Source of the DNA: a virus
DNA length: 24,682 nucleotides
Reading direction: 5' to 3' (one strand)
Virus record (IMG/VR): IMGVR_UViG_3300041964_000035
Span: 1-24,682 of that record
The notes beneath the pieces were generated by a model. The model did no database searches. It saw only the letters and a program-made list of their open reading frames with translations, and was not told where the DNA came from. The translations under genes were made by a program, and so were the position numbers. Below are positions 8,728 to 15,582 of this stretch, in pieces (position 1 is the first letter of the stretch; each line of letters starts with the position of its first letter).

Positions 8728-9322
8728 ATGCCCGACAAGATCATCTCTCCGGCGGAATACATCCCAATCACCGGGCTCGCTTTTGGAGCGGAAGGGGTGG
8801 ACGCGACGCCGGTCGACCGCGCCAACCTCTGCCGTCGCGGCGGGCATCACGCCCGACCGTCGGCCACCTTCACCCGCTGCGGACACGACGCTTATGCTTC
8901 CGGCGACCTGGTCGCGAACAGCACGGCGGCGGGGCGCGGTGGTCGCCCTGTCATTCCCCGGAGCGATCGGCGGCGGGGCTGGGGGCGATGATCCGGCGGG
9001 CGCGGATCCGGAAGACGGGTACGTCGATCGTCAACGCGTCCTTCCGGCTGCACCTCTACAATAGCGCGCCGACGCCATCGAGCGGCGACAATGGCGCGTG
9101 GCTGACGAGCGGGGCGGCCGACTATATCGGCGCGATCGACATCACGCTCGACCGCGCCTTCACGGACGGCGCTGCGGGCAATGGCGTGCCGGTGACGGGC
9201 GGCGAGCACATCATCAAGCCGGCATCGGGCACGACCATCTTCGGGCTGCTGGAGGCGCGCGCAGCCTATGTGCCGCGAACGCCGAGCAGTTCACCGTGTC
9301 GCTCGAGGTTCTGCAGGACTGA
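8728..9322 (+). CDS. Hypothetical virion-associated protein, about 198 aa (frameshifted)
   Basis: ATG 8728 follows an AGGAGA-type site at 8715-8720. It begins MPDKIISPAEYIPITGLAFG. Later segments are TFTRCGHDAYASGDLVANST, VVALSFPGAIGG, then MIRRARIRKTGTSIVNASFR with LHLYNSAPTPSSGDNGAWL, DYIGAIDITLDRAFTDGAAG, HIIKPASGTTIFGLLEARA and EQFTVSLEVLQD. It looks like a compact beta-sandwich virion protein without transmembrane segments. I recognise the style from phage gene neighbourhoods but no named domain. It sits between the post-capsid protein and the SGNH-like gene, and its stop (9320-9322) overlaps the next ATG (TGATG). At least three frameshifts lie between 8810 and 9290. Confidence 0.6.
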
Positions 9323-11190
9323 TGATTGGGGCGCGCCGGGCGGCGACACTTGCGCGGAGGGCGACCTTGCCGTCGCCGGCGGCGGCGGCCTTCACCTCGC
9401 CGCGCGCTGGAGCGTGGCGGGAAGCGGCCGGCTTCGGCTTCCGAGCTCGACCCGCACAGTCAATTCGGGCAGCGGCGCTACCGGCGGGCACGTCTCACGC
9501 GCTCTGCATGAACCGCGTTCACGTTTCCGCGCCGGATTACGAGACGACCGATTGGCGCTTCGCCTTCGCCACCTTCTCGGCCGCGAACAATGCCGAGACG
9601 ACGATGACGGCGGCGAAGTCGATCATCCCGCAGTCGTACTGCTGCGCTTCTCAACCAATGCGGGGCGAGCTGGTCGGCGTGGTTCGAGTGCGACGGCGCG
9701 GCGAGGCGGGCATCGCCGGTGCTGTGTTCGACAGCACGGTGCCCTGCTGGATCAGCCCACGCATCCAGGCGACGGTTCGGCCAATGCCCTGCTCGAAGTG
9801 AGGCTGGTCACCAAACAGCCGTTCGGGGCGACCTACCCGCATCACACGCTGGGCATTCCCACCAACTTCGTGCCGGGCTCACCACGCTCAACGAGGCCTT
9901 CTATGCCCTGAGCGACAGCAACGACGGACCGCCAGCTCGATGTGGGCGCAGCGGATGACGGCCAATGCCGTGCCGACCGGGGCGTCGACCGGCTCCAGCG
10001 CCGGAGCGAACCTTCATCCGTTCCTGGGCTTTGCGAAGGGTGGTGACGGCCGCGCCGCGATCCTCACGATCGGAGACAGCGGGCAGGGCTTCGGCACGTC
10101 CGACAGCTCGGTTGTCACCATGCTCGGCAAGGCCAAGGACGGCTCCAACAGCGGGCGCCTGGTCTTCGGCTATGTCGAGCGCGGGTTCGACGACAACACG
10201 GACACCAAGCGGATCGCGACTGGCAACATGGCGGTCGCGGGCTCCGACCCGGTCCAGTTCGCGAAGGACATCCTGGCCGGAACGAGCAAGAAGTTCGGCG
10301 CGCTGCAGCACATCAAAACCGTGCTCGGACATGCCGGCTTCGACCTGCTGTTCAACGCCCATTTCGGCAACAGCGCGTCGAACACCTATGACGATGGCAG
10401 CGCGGTCGGCACGATGAACCCGACGACGCCGGGCACCTACAATGCGATCGGCTACATCAACACGCGCTTCAACGCCGAGCTCGGCGTCAAGGTAATCGCC
10501 AACACGAGCATCGTCGTCGCCACCTCGACCGACGCCTTCGCGACCCTTGCTGGCCAGACGCCCGCGGCCTCCTTCACCTATCCGAGCGGCACGTCGTTCG
10601 CGAGTGTCGCCCAGGGCAACGCGGCCTACAACTCGCTCGGGAACAGCTGGAAGTGGGTCTACGACACTACGAAGTTCGGCTCGATCTTCGGCAGTGCGCC
10701 TGATGCCACCGCCCGGATCAGGAGCGACTATCCCAATATCGTGGTGGACGTGACCGAGCTCTACGTGCTCGACCTGTTCGACAAGACCGAAGCCAATATC
10801 GACGCGATCAAGCTGCTGCACACCGGCATCGGTGAGCCCGGCTATACAGGCGGAGAGGCGGTCAGCGGGACGCTCGCAGCGGCCTATGTCAGCGGGACCT
10901 CGATCTCGCTCGACTTCAAGCCGCGGATCGGCGGCTCGCTGGTCTGGGTCGACGACGCCGGCAACACCTGCGGCGTCTATGTTCACACGGTCACTGGCAC
11001 CGGCCCCTATACGGTGACCTGGGCGCTCGCCCACCGGAACCCGACCGCGACGGCGGCGGGCCGCGCGGTTCGGGAAAGCCATGCGGCACATGACGGCGTC
11101 CACCGCTCGCCTGCGATTCACACATATCGCTACCCGGCGGCGGTGATCGCGAGCAAGAAGCGCCTGGCCGCCTACGGTATGGCAGCGTGA
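9322..11190 (+). CDS. Virion-associated protein with an SGNH/GDSL-hydrolase-like domain
   Basis: The start ATG 9322 overlaps the previous stop. The first 200 codons are frameshifted; readable segments include DYETTDWRFAFATFSAANNA, VLLRFSTNAG and LLEVRLVTKQPFGATYPHHT. From 9940 the frame is clean. Residues after that start show AAILTIGDSGQGFGTSD, a GDS nucleophile block; then FNAHFGNSASN, a possible block III with G-x-N; and NIVVDVTELYVLD. Two candidate C-terminal His blocks exist: LLHTGIGEPGYTGGEA near 10815-10860 and HDGVHRSPAIH near 11089-11121, the latter having the DxxH form. Known family role: esterase or deacetylase on carbohydrate substrates. Inferred here: a particle-bound enzyme acting on surface polysaccharide. 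A beta-domain (about 10870-11030) lies between the two His candidates. The call rests on motifs only and could be a non-catalytic relative. Confidence 0.6.
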
Positions 11191-11202
11191 CCGAGGTGAG
11201 CC

Positions 11203-11723
11203 ATGGCTGATCCGATCACCCTCGAGCAGGCCAAGGCGCAGCTGCGGGTCACCGGCACGTCCGAGGACGCGCTGATCCAAGACCAGATCGCAGCCGCCGC
11301 CGCTTGGGTCGAGGATTACACCGGCCTCGTGCTGACGCAACGCTCGGTGACTGAGCGGGTGAGCGCCCTTTGCGGAGGCGCTCGGCTGCTCGCCTGGCCG
11401 GTGGCTGCCGATCAGCCGGTGTCGATCTCCTACCGGGATCACCTGGGCGGAAGCTACGAGATCGCTGGCGCCGTGATCCGCGCAGCGACCCGCCCGGCGG
11501 TGGTCTACCCTGCTGCGGGCACTCGCTGGTCGTGGGCGGGCAGTGCCGAGGTGACGTTCACGGCCGGTTTCGCTGCGGCGAGCGACATCCCCAAGGGCCG
11601 CGACAGGCGCTGCTGGTGATGCTCACCGCCTATTATGAGGACCGCGAAGGCGGCGACCTGTTCTGCAAGGCTGAAGCCAGCGCCCGCCGGCTTTGCAGGC
11701 GCCACCGGCGGTGGTCGCTGTGA
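11203..11723 (+). CDS. Head-tail connector protein, gp6-like
   Basis: This is the head-completion adaptor that forms a ring under the portal. It starts ATG 11203 after GAGGTGAGCC and reads MADPITLEQAKAQLRVTGTS, EDALIQDQIAAAAAWVEDYT and GLVLTQRSV, the classic N-terminus of the HK97 gp6/YqbG-type connector family. The middle includes RLLAWPVAADQPVSISYRD and EVTFTAGFAA. The original frame would stop at 11619, but after one base near 11600 the next frame gives ALLVMLTAYYEDREGGDLF and RRLCRRHRRWSL, the expected family ending, with TGA 11721-11723. This is one of few breaks in the otherwise clean 9.9-17.4 kb segment. The stop overlaps the next gene's GTG. Confidence 0.85.
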
Positions 11724-12076
11724 GGCCCACCCGCTCGCTTGCGAGCCGGCTCAAGGACCGCATCCGCATCGAGCGCCCCGCTCACGATACGAGCCTGGAC
11801 GGTGCAGGCTCCGGCTCCTGGGAGCTGGTGCAGGACGATGTTCCGGCGGAAGTCGAGGACATGCTGCCGAGCCGCGGTGAGCGGCTGGCCGGCGGGATCA
11901 ACGTCGCGTCCCGGCCAGCGCGGGTGCGCCTGCGCTATCGTGACGACATCACGCCGAGCATGCGCTTCGTCATGGGAGCGCGGATCATGCAGATCATCGC
12001 CGGTCCCGCCAAGCTCGGCCGCGACGGAGTCGAGTTCATGGTCGAGGACTACAGCACCGCGGGTGGCGGCGCCTGA
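11720..12076 (+). CDS. Head-tail adaptor (phage head closure) protein
   Basis: The protein has 118 residues, starting at GTG 11720 in a GTGA overlap with the connector stop; the frame is open further upstream but the overlap fits coupling. It reads RSLASRLKDRIRIERPAHDT, SWELVQDDVPAEVEDMLPSR, RPARVRLRYRDDITPSMRFV, ARIMQIIAGP and EFMVEDYST. The L.DRI.I.RP opening, W......V.AEV....R...., the R.RYR.DI.P.MR and the I..I block are typical of the SPP1 gp16-like/phage head-tail joining family. It closes the head by binding the connector ring. Its stop overlaps the next start as TGATG. Confidence 0.85.
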   Translation: MRPTRSLASRLKDRIRIERPAHDTSLDGAGSGSWELVQDDVPAEVEDMLPSRGERLAGGINVASRPARVRLRYRDDITPSMRFVMGARIMQIIAGPAKLGRDGVEFMVEDYSTAGGGA

Positions 12077-12606
12077 TGCCGACCGTGCGCGGCAGCAGCG
12101 ATGTGCGACAGTTCATCGCCAAGCTGCCCGGTGAGATCGAGCGCAAGCTGCTGCGCGGCGCGGGCCGGGCTGCTGCAAACGTAATCGCCGACGAGGCGAA
12201 AGAGCGGTCGGTCTCCTCGGAAGTCTCCGGCGCGATCAAGGTCAAGGTGAGCGAAGGCGACGGCCGGATCGTCGCCAGGGTCCAGGTCAAAGGGAAAGGC
12301 GCCTACATCGCGCCCTGGCTCGAGTACGGCACCTCGCCCCACTTCATCAGCGTCGACGACTCCCAGCGGCGGGGCATGAGCGTCAGCAGGATCAACAAGG
12401 AGACGAAGGCCGGGTCGCTGGTGATCGGGGGCAAGTTCGTCGGGTCAACTGTCTTCCACCCTGGTGCCCGGCCGCACCCGTTCCTCCGGCCGGCGCTCGA
12501 CGTGAAGGGAGATGCGGCGTTTGCGGCTGCGCAGGGCTTCATCAATAGCCGCGTGACCCGCTCCGGTATCGTCGGCTCAGCGGAGCCTGATGGAGACGAC
12601 AGGTGA
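12076..12606 (+). CDS. HK97 gp10-like tail completion/neck protein
   Basis: The protein has 176 residues, coupled to the preceding gene (TGATG). It reads RQFIAKLPGEIERKLLRGAG, AANVIADEAKERSVS, GAYIAPWLEYGTSPHFISVD, then FHPGARPHPFLRPALD. The N-terminal helices, the central A.WLEYGT.PH and the C-terminal HPG.RP.PFLRPA are the signature of the HK97 gp10 family, which sits at the head-tail interface or tail terminator region. There is no interruption. It overlaps the next GTG start by 4 bases (12603-12606). Confidence 0.9.
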   Translation: MPTVRGSSDVRQFIAKLPGEIERKLLRGAGRAAANVIADEAKERSVSSEVSGAIKVKVSEGDGRIVARVQVKGKGAYIAPWLEYGTSPHFISVDDSQRRGMSVSRINKETKAGSLVIGGKFVGSTVFHPGARPHPFLRPALDVKGDAAFAAAQGFINSRVTRSGIVGSAEPDGDDR

Positions 12607-12998
12607 CCGGCGTGGACATCGTCGGCTCGCTGCTGCGCGCCGACGCGGCCCTCAGCGTTCGCGTTCCACCGGAGCGGATCAAGGCGGGGATCCTGCCGGA
12701 CGCCGTGTCGCTGCCAGCGCTGCTCGTTCGGCTCGTCAGCTCGGTCGAGCGGCAGTCACTCAAGCGAGGTGTCGCCACCCGCACGATCGATCGCATCGGC
12801 GTTACGGTTCGCGCCGCTAGCTATCGTGAGCAGGTCGAGCTGATCAAGCTCGTGAGGGCGAGCTGCGCGGGCCTGACGGGCAACGTGGCTGGCGGGTCGT
12901 CGGTGTCGATCCTCACCGCCGGCACGGGACCCGACGTGATCGGCCCGGCCTCGAGCTTCGAACAGACCCAGGACTTCCGCGTCACATACGACGCCTGA
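12603..12998 (+). CDS. Tail terminator/completion protein, gp17-like (DUF3168 type)
   Basis: The protein has 131 residues and starts at GTG 12603 in an overlap with the gp10-like stop. It reads MTGVDIVGSLLRADAALSVR, IKAGILPDAVSLPALLVRLV, RIGVTVRAASYREQVELIKL and FRVTYDA. The short N-terminal helix, the P.ERI..G.LP....PAL.V motif and the V.V.A.SY.E...L span match the phage gp17/DUF3168 tail-completion type. Position after gp10-like and before the tail tube gene supports the call. Confidence 0.75.
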   Translation: MTGVDIVGSLLRADAALSVRVPPERIKAGILPDAVSLPALLVRLVSSVERQSLKRGVATRTIDRIGVTVRAASYREQVELIKLVRASCAGLTGNVAGGSSVSILTAGTGPDVIGPASSFEQTQDFRVTYDA

Positions 12999-13033
12999 CG
13001 CCCTCCGCCCCGGAGACCACCAGGAGAACCACG

Positions 13034-13210
13034 ATGAGCAAGAAGACGGGCTATGTCCCGAAGACGTTTCGCGACGCCGGAACCGAAGAAGTGTTCGAAG
13101 GCGGCAAGGACCACAGCTTCGAAGCTGGCGCCTTCGCCAATTACGAGGCCGCGGGCCTGATCGGCAAGCCCGAGACCAAGACCAAGAGCGACGGCAAGGC
13201 CGACGCCTAA
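13034..13210 (+). CDS. Small acidic/lysine-rich structural-region protein, 58 aa
   Basis: ATG 13034 follows AGGAGAA at 13022-13028 with good spacing, and the frame runs to TAA 13208-13210. It reads MSKKTGYVPKTFRDAGTEEV, FEGGKDHSFEAGAFANYEAA and GLIGKPETK with a charged tail. The GTEEVFEGGKDHSFEAGAFANY pattern resembles the short proteins often found just before tail tube genes in alphaproteobacterial phages; no function is known to me. The clean ribosome site and codon pattern make it a real gene. Confidence 0.7.
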   Translation: MSKKTGYVPKTFRDAGTEEVFEGGKDHSFEAGAFANYEAAGLIGKPETKTKSDGKADA

Positions 13211-13278
13211 GCATTCCGCCCGGCCTGTCGGGCTGAATAACCGCCGGCCAGCCCGGCTCGCCACCAAGGAGAAGTACC

Positions 13279-13728
13279 ATGGGTTCAACGACTGCGGCGG
13301 GCTCGGCGCTCGCCATCTCGGCCGGCACGCCGGCCACCAATGACGCTGCGGGTTTCGCGGCGCTGACCTACACGGAGATCGGCCAGATCGATAAGATTGG
13401 CGCCGTCGGCGCGGTCTTCGCGAAGGTCGAGTTTCAGCCGCTCAAGGGCGCGAAGCAGAAGCACAAGGGCAGCCGCGACAACGGCTCGCTCAGCCCCACG
13501 CTCGCGCACGATGAGAGCGACGCTGGCCAGACGCTGCTGCGCACCGCCGCCGACGACGCCACCTCGAAGCTGTACGCCTTCATGGTGACGTATCCGACCG
13601 GCGCGAAGCGGTACTTCCAGGGCCGCGTGTTCGGCTATCCGGAGACCACGGACGGCGCCGACACGATCCTCACGGCCGCGCCGACGATCGAGATCAGCAC
13701 GGACATCGTGAAGGTCGCAGCCGCCTAG
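13279..13728 (+). CDS. Major tail tube protein
   Basis: The protein has 149 residues; ATG 13279 follows AAGGAGAA. It forms the stacked rings of the tail tube. It reads MGSTTAAGSALAISAGTPAT, ALTYTEIGQIDKIGAVGAVF, KHKGSRDNGSLSPTLAHDES and YFQGRVFGYPETTDGADTIL with APTIEISTDIVKV. The opening S.LAIS...P......GF..L.Y..IG.I...G.VG, the H.GS...GS....LA.D..DAGQ.LL, and the ending I.I.T.IV are typical of TP901-1/lambda V-like tube proteins of siphoviruses. There is no frameshift. A hairpin region and the chaperone gene follow. Confidence 0.85.
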   Translation: MGSTTAAGSALAISAGTPATNDAAGFAALTYTEIGQIDKIGAVGAVFAKVEFQPLKGAKQKHKGSRDNGSLSPTLAHDESDAGQTLLRTAADDATSKLYAFMVTYPTGAKRYFQGRVFGYPETTDGADTILTAAPTIEISTDIVKVAAA

Positions 13729-13740
13729 CCCACCCCCGAC

Positions 13741-13800
13741 ACCGGCGCCAAGCCGGTCAACTTGCATCGGCCCGCCCCGCGCTCTCTCGGGCGGGGCGGG
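13741..13800 (+). terminator. Two hairpins after the tail tube gene
   Basis: The first has a 6-bp stem (13741-13746 with 13752-13757). The second is a perfect 10-bp GC stem (13771-13780 with 13791-13800, 10-base loop). The second is strong but followed by TCGGTGC rather than a T tract, so it may attenuate transcription or protect the highly expressed upstream message. Confidence 0.45.
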
Positions 13801-13832
13801 TCGGTGCACCAATCCGAGAGAGGTTCAACCCC

Positions 13833-14264
13833 ATGTTCGACATCACCACCCAGGCGGTCGACGATACCGCAGCCATCCACCTCAAGAATGCCGCCGGCGA
13901 GCCGCTCTACGCTGACGGCGACGCGCGCGCGAAGCCCGTTCGGATCGTCGTCTATGGCCCCGGCAGCAAGGCTTTCGGAGCGGTGGAAACCCGCCAGTCG
14001 GCGCGGGCGCTAAAGCGCATGCAGGACAATGACGGCAAGATCACGGCCCCGACGGCCGAGGAGCGAGTCAAGGAGACGGCTGAAGACCTGGCTGCGCTCA
14101 CCGTCCGGTTCGAGAACTTCACCTATTCCCCCGCCGGCGATGCGCAGGGCGCCGAACTGTTCGAAGCCGTGTATCGCGACCAGAAGCTCGGGTTCATCGC
14201 CCGGCAGGTGACGAAGCACCTGGCAGACTGGGGAAACTTCAAACCCGGCTCGGCCGGGAACTGA
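13833..14264 (+). CDS. Tail assembly chaperone, G-type (zero-frame product)
   Basis: The protein has 143 residues with GAGAGAGG upstream of ATG 13833. It reads MFDITTQAVDDTAAIHLKNA, RIVVYGPGSKAFGAVETRQS, ENFTYSPAGDAQGAELFEAV and FIARQVTKHLADWGNF. The order (short N-terminal beta segment with 'G.P L', YGPGS..F, then F.....GD) and placement between tail tube and tape measure mark it as the gpG-like chaperone that binds the tape measure during tail assembly. The heptamer GGGAAAC near its end (14231-14237) is in the right phase for -1 frameshifting into the T frame, giving a G-T fusion. The zero frame ends at TGA 14262-14264. Confidence 0.8.
   Translation: MFDITTQAVDDTAAIHLKNAAGEPLYADGDARAKPVRIVVYGPGSKAFGAVETRQSARALKRMQDNDGKITAPTAEERVKETAEDLAALTVRFENFTYSPAGDAQGAELFEAVYRDQKLGFIARQVTKHLADWGNFKPGSAGN
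14231..14237 (+). promoter_or_regulatory. Candidate -1 programmed frameshift slippery site
   Basis: In the zero frame of the chaperone gene the codons are TGG GGA AAC, which presents G GGA AAC, a perfect X XXY YYZ heptamer, 25 bases before the stop (TGA 14262-14264). Slipping back one base enters the frame of the 14282-15121 ORF without meeting a stop. That downstream ORF has no good ribosome-binding site before its first ATG (14282). A single-base sequencing deletion in this G4A3 stretch would mimic the same arrangement. Confidence 0.65.
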
Positions 14265-14281
14265 CGCTCTTCGTCCGGTAC

Positions 14282-15121
14282 ATGGCGTGGCTCAACGCCA
14301 CGCCCAAGCCGGACGAACGCAGCAAGGCGGCGCGGCCGGAGTTCGCCCGGCCCAAAGCGAGCCGGATCGATCGTCTGAAGCGCGACCGTATCCCAGTGAT
14401 TATGCCGCCCAATCCGGCGCCGGCCATCATCAACCGGCTCATGGAAATCGGGTTGAACGAGGCCGCCGGCATGGGGCTCGCGCCATTGAGCTGGCGGGAG
14501 ATCGACGCCTGGTGCAATCGAACAGGCGTCAATCTGCCGCCTTGGGAAGCCCGGCTAATCCGTCGACTGTCCGTGGAGTATCTCGCGGAGAGCCGGCGCG
14601 CCGAAAGCGAGAATTGCCCCCCTCCCTGGCGCGCCGAAGTGACGGAGCGGGAGAAGGAGGTCGAGCTGGCGCGGCTGGAGATGTGCTGGGGTGACGGGGC
14701 TGATACGGACGAGCCAAGATCTTCGCCTGGGGAGGCTGGCTTGTTTGAAATGGGCAACGTCACCGTCGACGACCGGTTTGCGCGGTTCGGCGCCAAGAGC
14801 TTTGCGATCAACAAGATCAATTCCGTCGAGGTGCGCTCCTCCACCAAGCGCGGCAGCAAAGGCTATTTTCTCTGGTGGGCCATTGCGGGGCTGATCGCGT
14901 TGACGGTGTTTCGTAGTCCTGACCCGGGGGTGACAATCTTGCTCGCAGCTCTCCCCGCCTTCATTGGCTGGAGATCCTGGCTGCGAAGGCGGGACGTGAT
15001 CACCTACGCCCTCTTCCTCGTGACCTCATCGAGCGAAGCGCAGGCGTTCACCTCACGAGACGCTGAAGAAGTGCGGCAGCTGCGCAGTGCGATCGAAGAC
15101 GCAATGGCGCGGTCGAGTTAG
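14282..15121 (+). CDS. T-type tail chaperone extension, in frame with a DUF6232 domain
   Basis: The ORF from ATG 14282 extends upstream in frame to the slippery site at 14231-14237. The first ~150 residues (MAWLNATPKPDERSKAARPE, NPAPAIINRLMEIGLNEAAG, SWREIDAWCNRTGVNLPPWE, RRLSVEYLAESRRAESENCP) are the T-like part of a G-T chaperone; the W.EI.AW....G..L..WE....R.LS..Y......A block is typical of this gene in alphaproteobacterial phages. Then, without a stop, it continues into a DUF6232-like membrane domain described separately. A stop would appear (TGA 14692-14694) if the G4 run at 14688-14691 were G5, so the fusion may be real or a one-base error. Most likely product: the chaperone via frameshifting from 13833. 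Confidence 0.7.
   Translation: MAWLNATPKPDERSKAARPEFARPKASRIDRLKRDRIPVIMPPNPAPAIINRLMEIGLNEAAGMGLAPLSWREIDAWCNRTGVNLPPWEARLIRRLSVEYLAESRRAESENCPPPWRAEVTEREKEVELARLEMCWGDGADTDEPRSSPGEAGLFEMGNVTVDDRFARFGAKSFAINKINSVEVRSSTKRGSKGYFLWWAIAGLIALTVFRSPDPGVTILLAALPAFIGWRSWLRRRDVITYALFLVTSSSEAQAFTSRDAEEVRQLRSAIEDAMARSS
14741..15121 (+). CDS. DUF6232-like membrane protein (probable internal start; moron)
   Basis: A strong Shine-Dalgarno-like GGGGAGG at 14729-14735 lies 5 bases before TTG 14741 (ATG 14750 is the alternative), suggesting this domain is translated on its own. It reads LFEMGNVTVDDRFARFGAKS, FAINKINSVEVRSS, then two hydrophobic segments (GYFLWWAIAGLIALTVF; VTILLAALPAFIGW), then VITYALFLVTSSSEAQAFTS and RDAEEVRQLRSAIEDAM. 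The G.V.V...R...G...A...I.SV start, paired membrane helices and A..S.D...V..L...I..A. ending match DUF6232, a family of unknown function. It is not needed for virion assembly as far as known, so it is likely cargo. Its last 4 bases overlap the end of the reverse-strand nuclease gene. Confidence 0.65.
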   Translation: MFEMGNVTVDDRFARFGAKSFAINKINSVEVRSSTKRGSKGYFLWWAIAGLIALTVFRSPDPGVTILLAALPAFIGWRSWLRRRDVITYALFLVTSSSEAQAFTSRDAEEVRQLRSAIEDAMARSS

Positions 15122-15480
15122 CGGCCTCGGCAGAGCCGTCGATCTTGGTCGTAACGTGCGAGCCGGACAGCGTGTCCGGAGCGGACCATGGCGCAGCTGA
15201 GGTCTCGCCCACCAGCGGCGCAGAAAGCAGTGACCCTGTCCCAGCTGGTGCCCGTGCGCCGGCAGGTCAGGGTCTTCCCGAGCGCCAGAGCGCGGAGGGC
15301 CCGGCGAGCGGCGTAGGGATCGCCGGGTGTGCACCGGCGGCCGGTTCGGCAAGCGCCAGGCATCTCGGGGCTGTCGATGCCGTGCAGCCGGATGCGCTGG
15401 CCGTCGGCGCAGCGCAGCGTGTCGCCGTCGTGAACGGACGCCACGGAGCAGGTGAAGAGGGCGGCGGCGAGAAGTAACAT
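15118..15480 (-). CDS. Secreted thermonuclease-like (SNase family) protein
   Basis: The protein has 120 residues and is the only convincing reverse-strand gene. It reads MLLLAAALFTCSVASVHDGD, TLRCADGQRIRLHGIDSPEM, RALALGKTLTCRRTGTSWDR and LSCAMVRSGHAVR. The DGDT, the R-L-x-G-I-D-x-P-E block (metal-binding and catalytic Arg/Asp/Glu of staphylococcal nuclease), and the W-D-R followed by the D-L...MVR.G.A segment are all present. A hydrophobic N-terminus implies export; upstream codons encode basic residues (RSPRTELIL) but no clear alternative start. Six cysteines suggest disulfides. It points against the tail operon between the chaperone and tape measure genes, so it is an accessory gene with its own expression. 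I saw no convincing promoter for it. Confidence 0.85.
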   Translation of the reverse strand: MLLLAAALFTCSVASVHDGDTLRCADGQRIRLHGIDSPEMPGACRTGRRCTPGDPYAARRALRALALGKTLTCRRTGTSWDRVTAFCAAGGRDLSCAMVRSGHAVRLARYDQDRRLCRGR

Positions 15481-15544
15481 GAGGATCAGCTCGGTGCGGG
15501 GCTGCGGCTGAAATAGACCGATCCGACGGACTAAACATCACCCA

Positions 15545-15570
15545 GGCCGCCCACGGGCGCCTTTTCTTTT
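15545..15570 (+). terminator. Rho-independent-like terminator before the tape measure gene
   Basis: A GC hairpin (15545-15561, about six to seven pairs with one bulge) is followed directly by TTTTCTTTT (15562-15570). This is the best terminator-like structure in the window, yet it lies only 12 bases before the tape measure ATG, with the ribosome site GGAGG at 15571-15575 right behind it. It could act as an attenuator between the chaperone/moron unit and the tape measure. Confidence 0.6.
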
Positions 15571-15582
15571 GGAGGTGCGGGC

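Noticed and set aside
9901-11442. Long 513-codon reverse-strand ORF
   Set aside because: It lies exactly opposite the clean SGNH-like gene and connector start, is Arg-rich with no recognisable motif, and is a GC-bias shadow.
13218-13233. Short GC hairpin after the 58-residue gene
   Set aside because: Only a 5-bp stem; expected by chance at this GC content.
15145-15477. Plus-strand ORF opposite the thermonuclease gene
   Set aside because: The reverse-strand reading has clear catalytic motifs; the plus-strand reading is Ala/Gly/Pro-rich without a domain.
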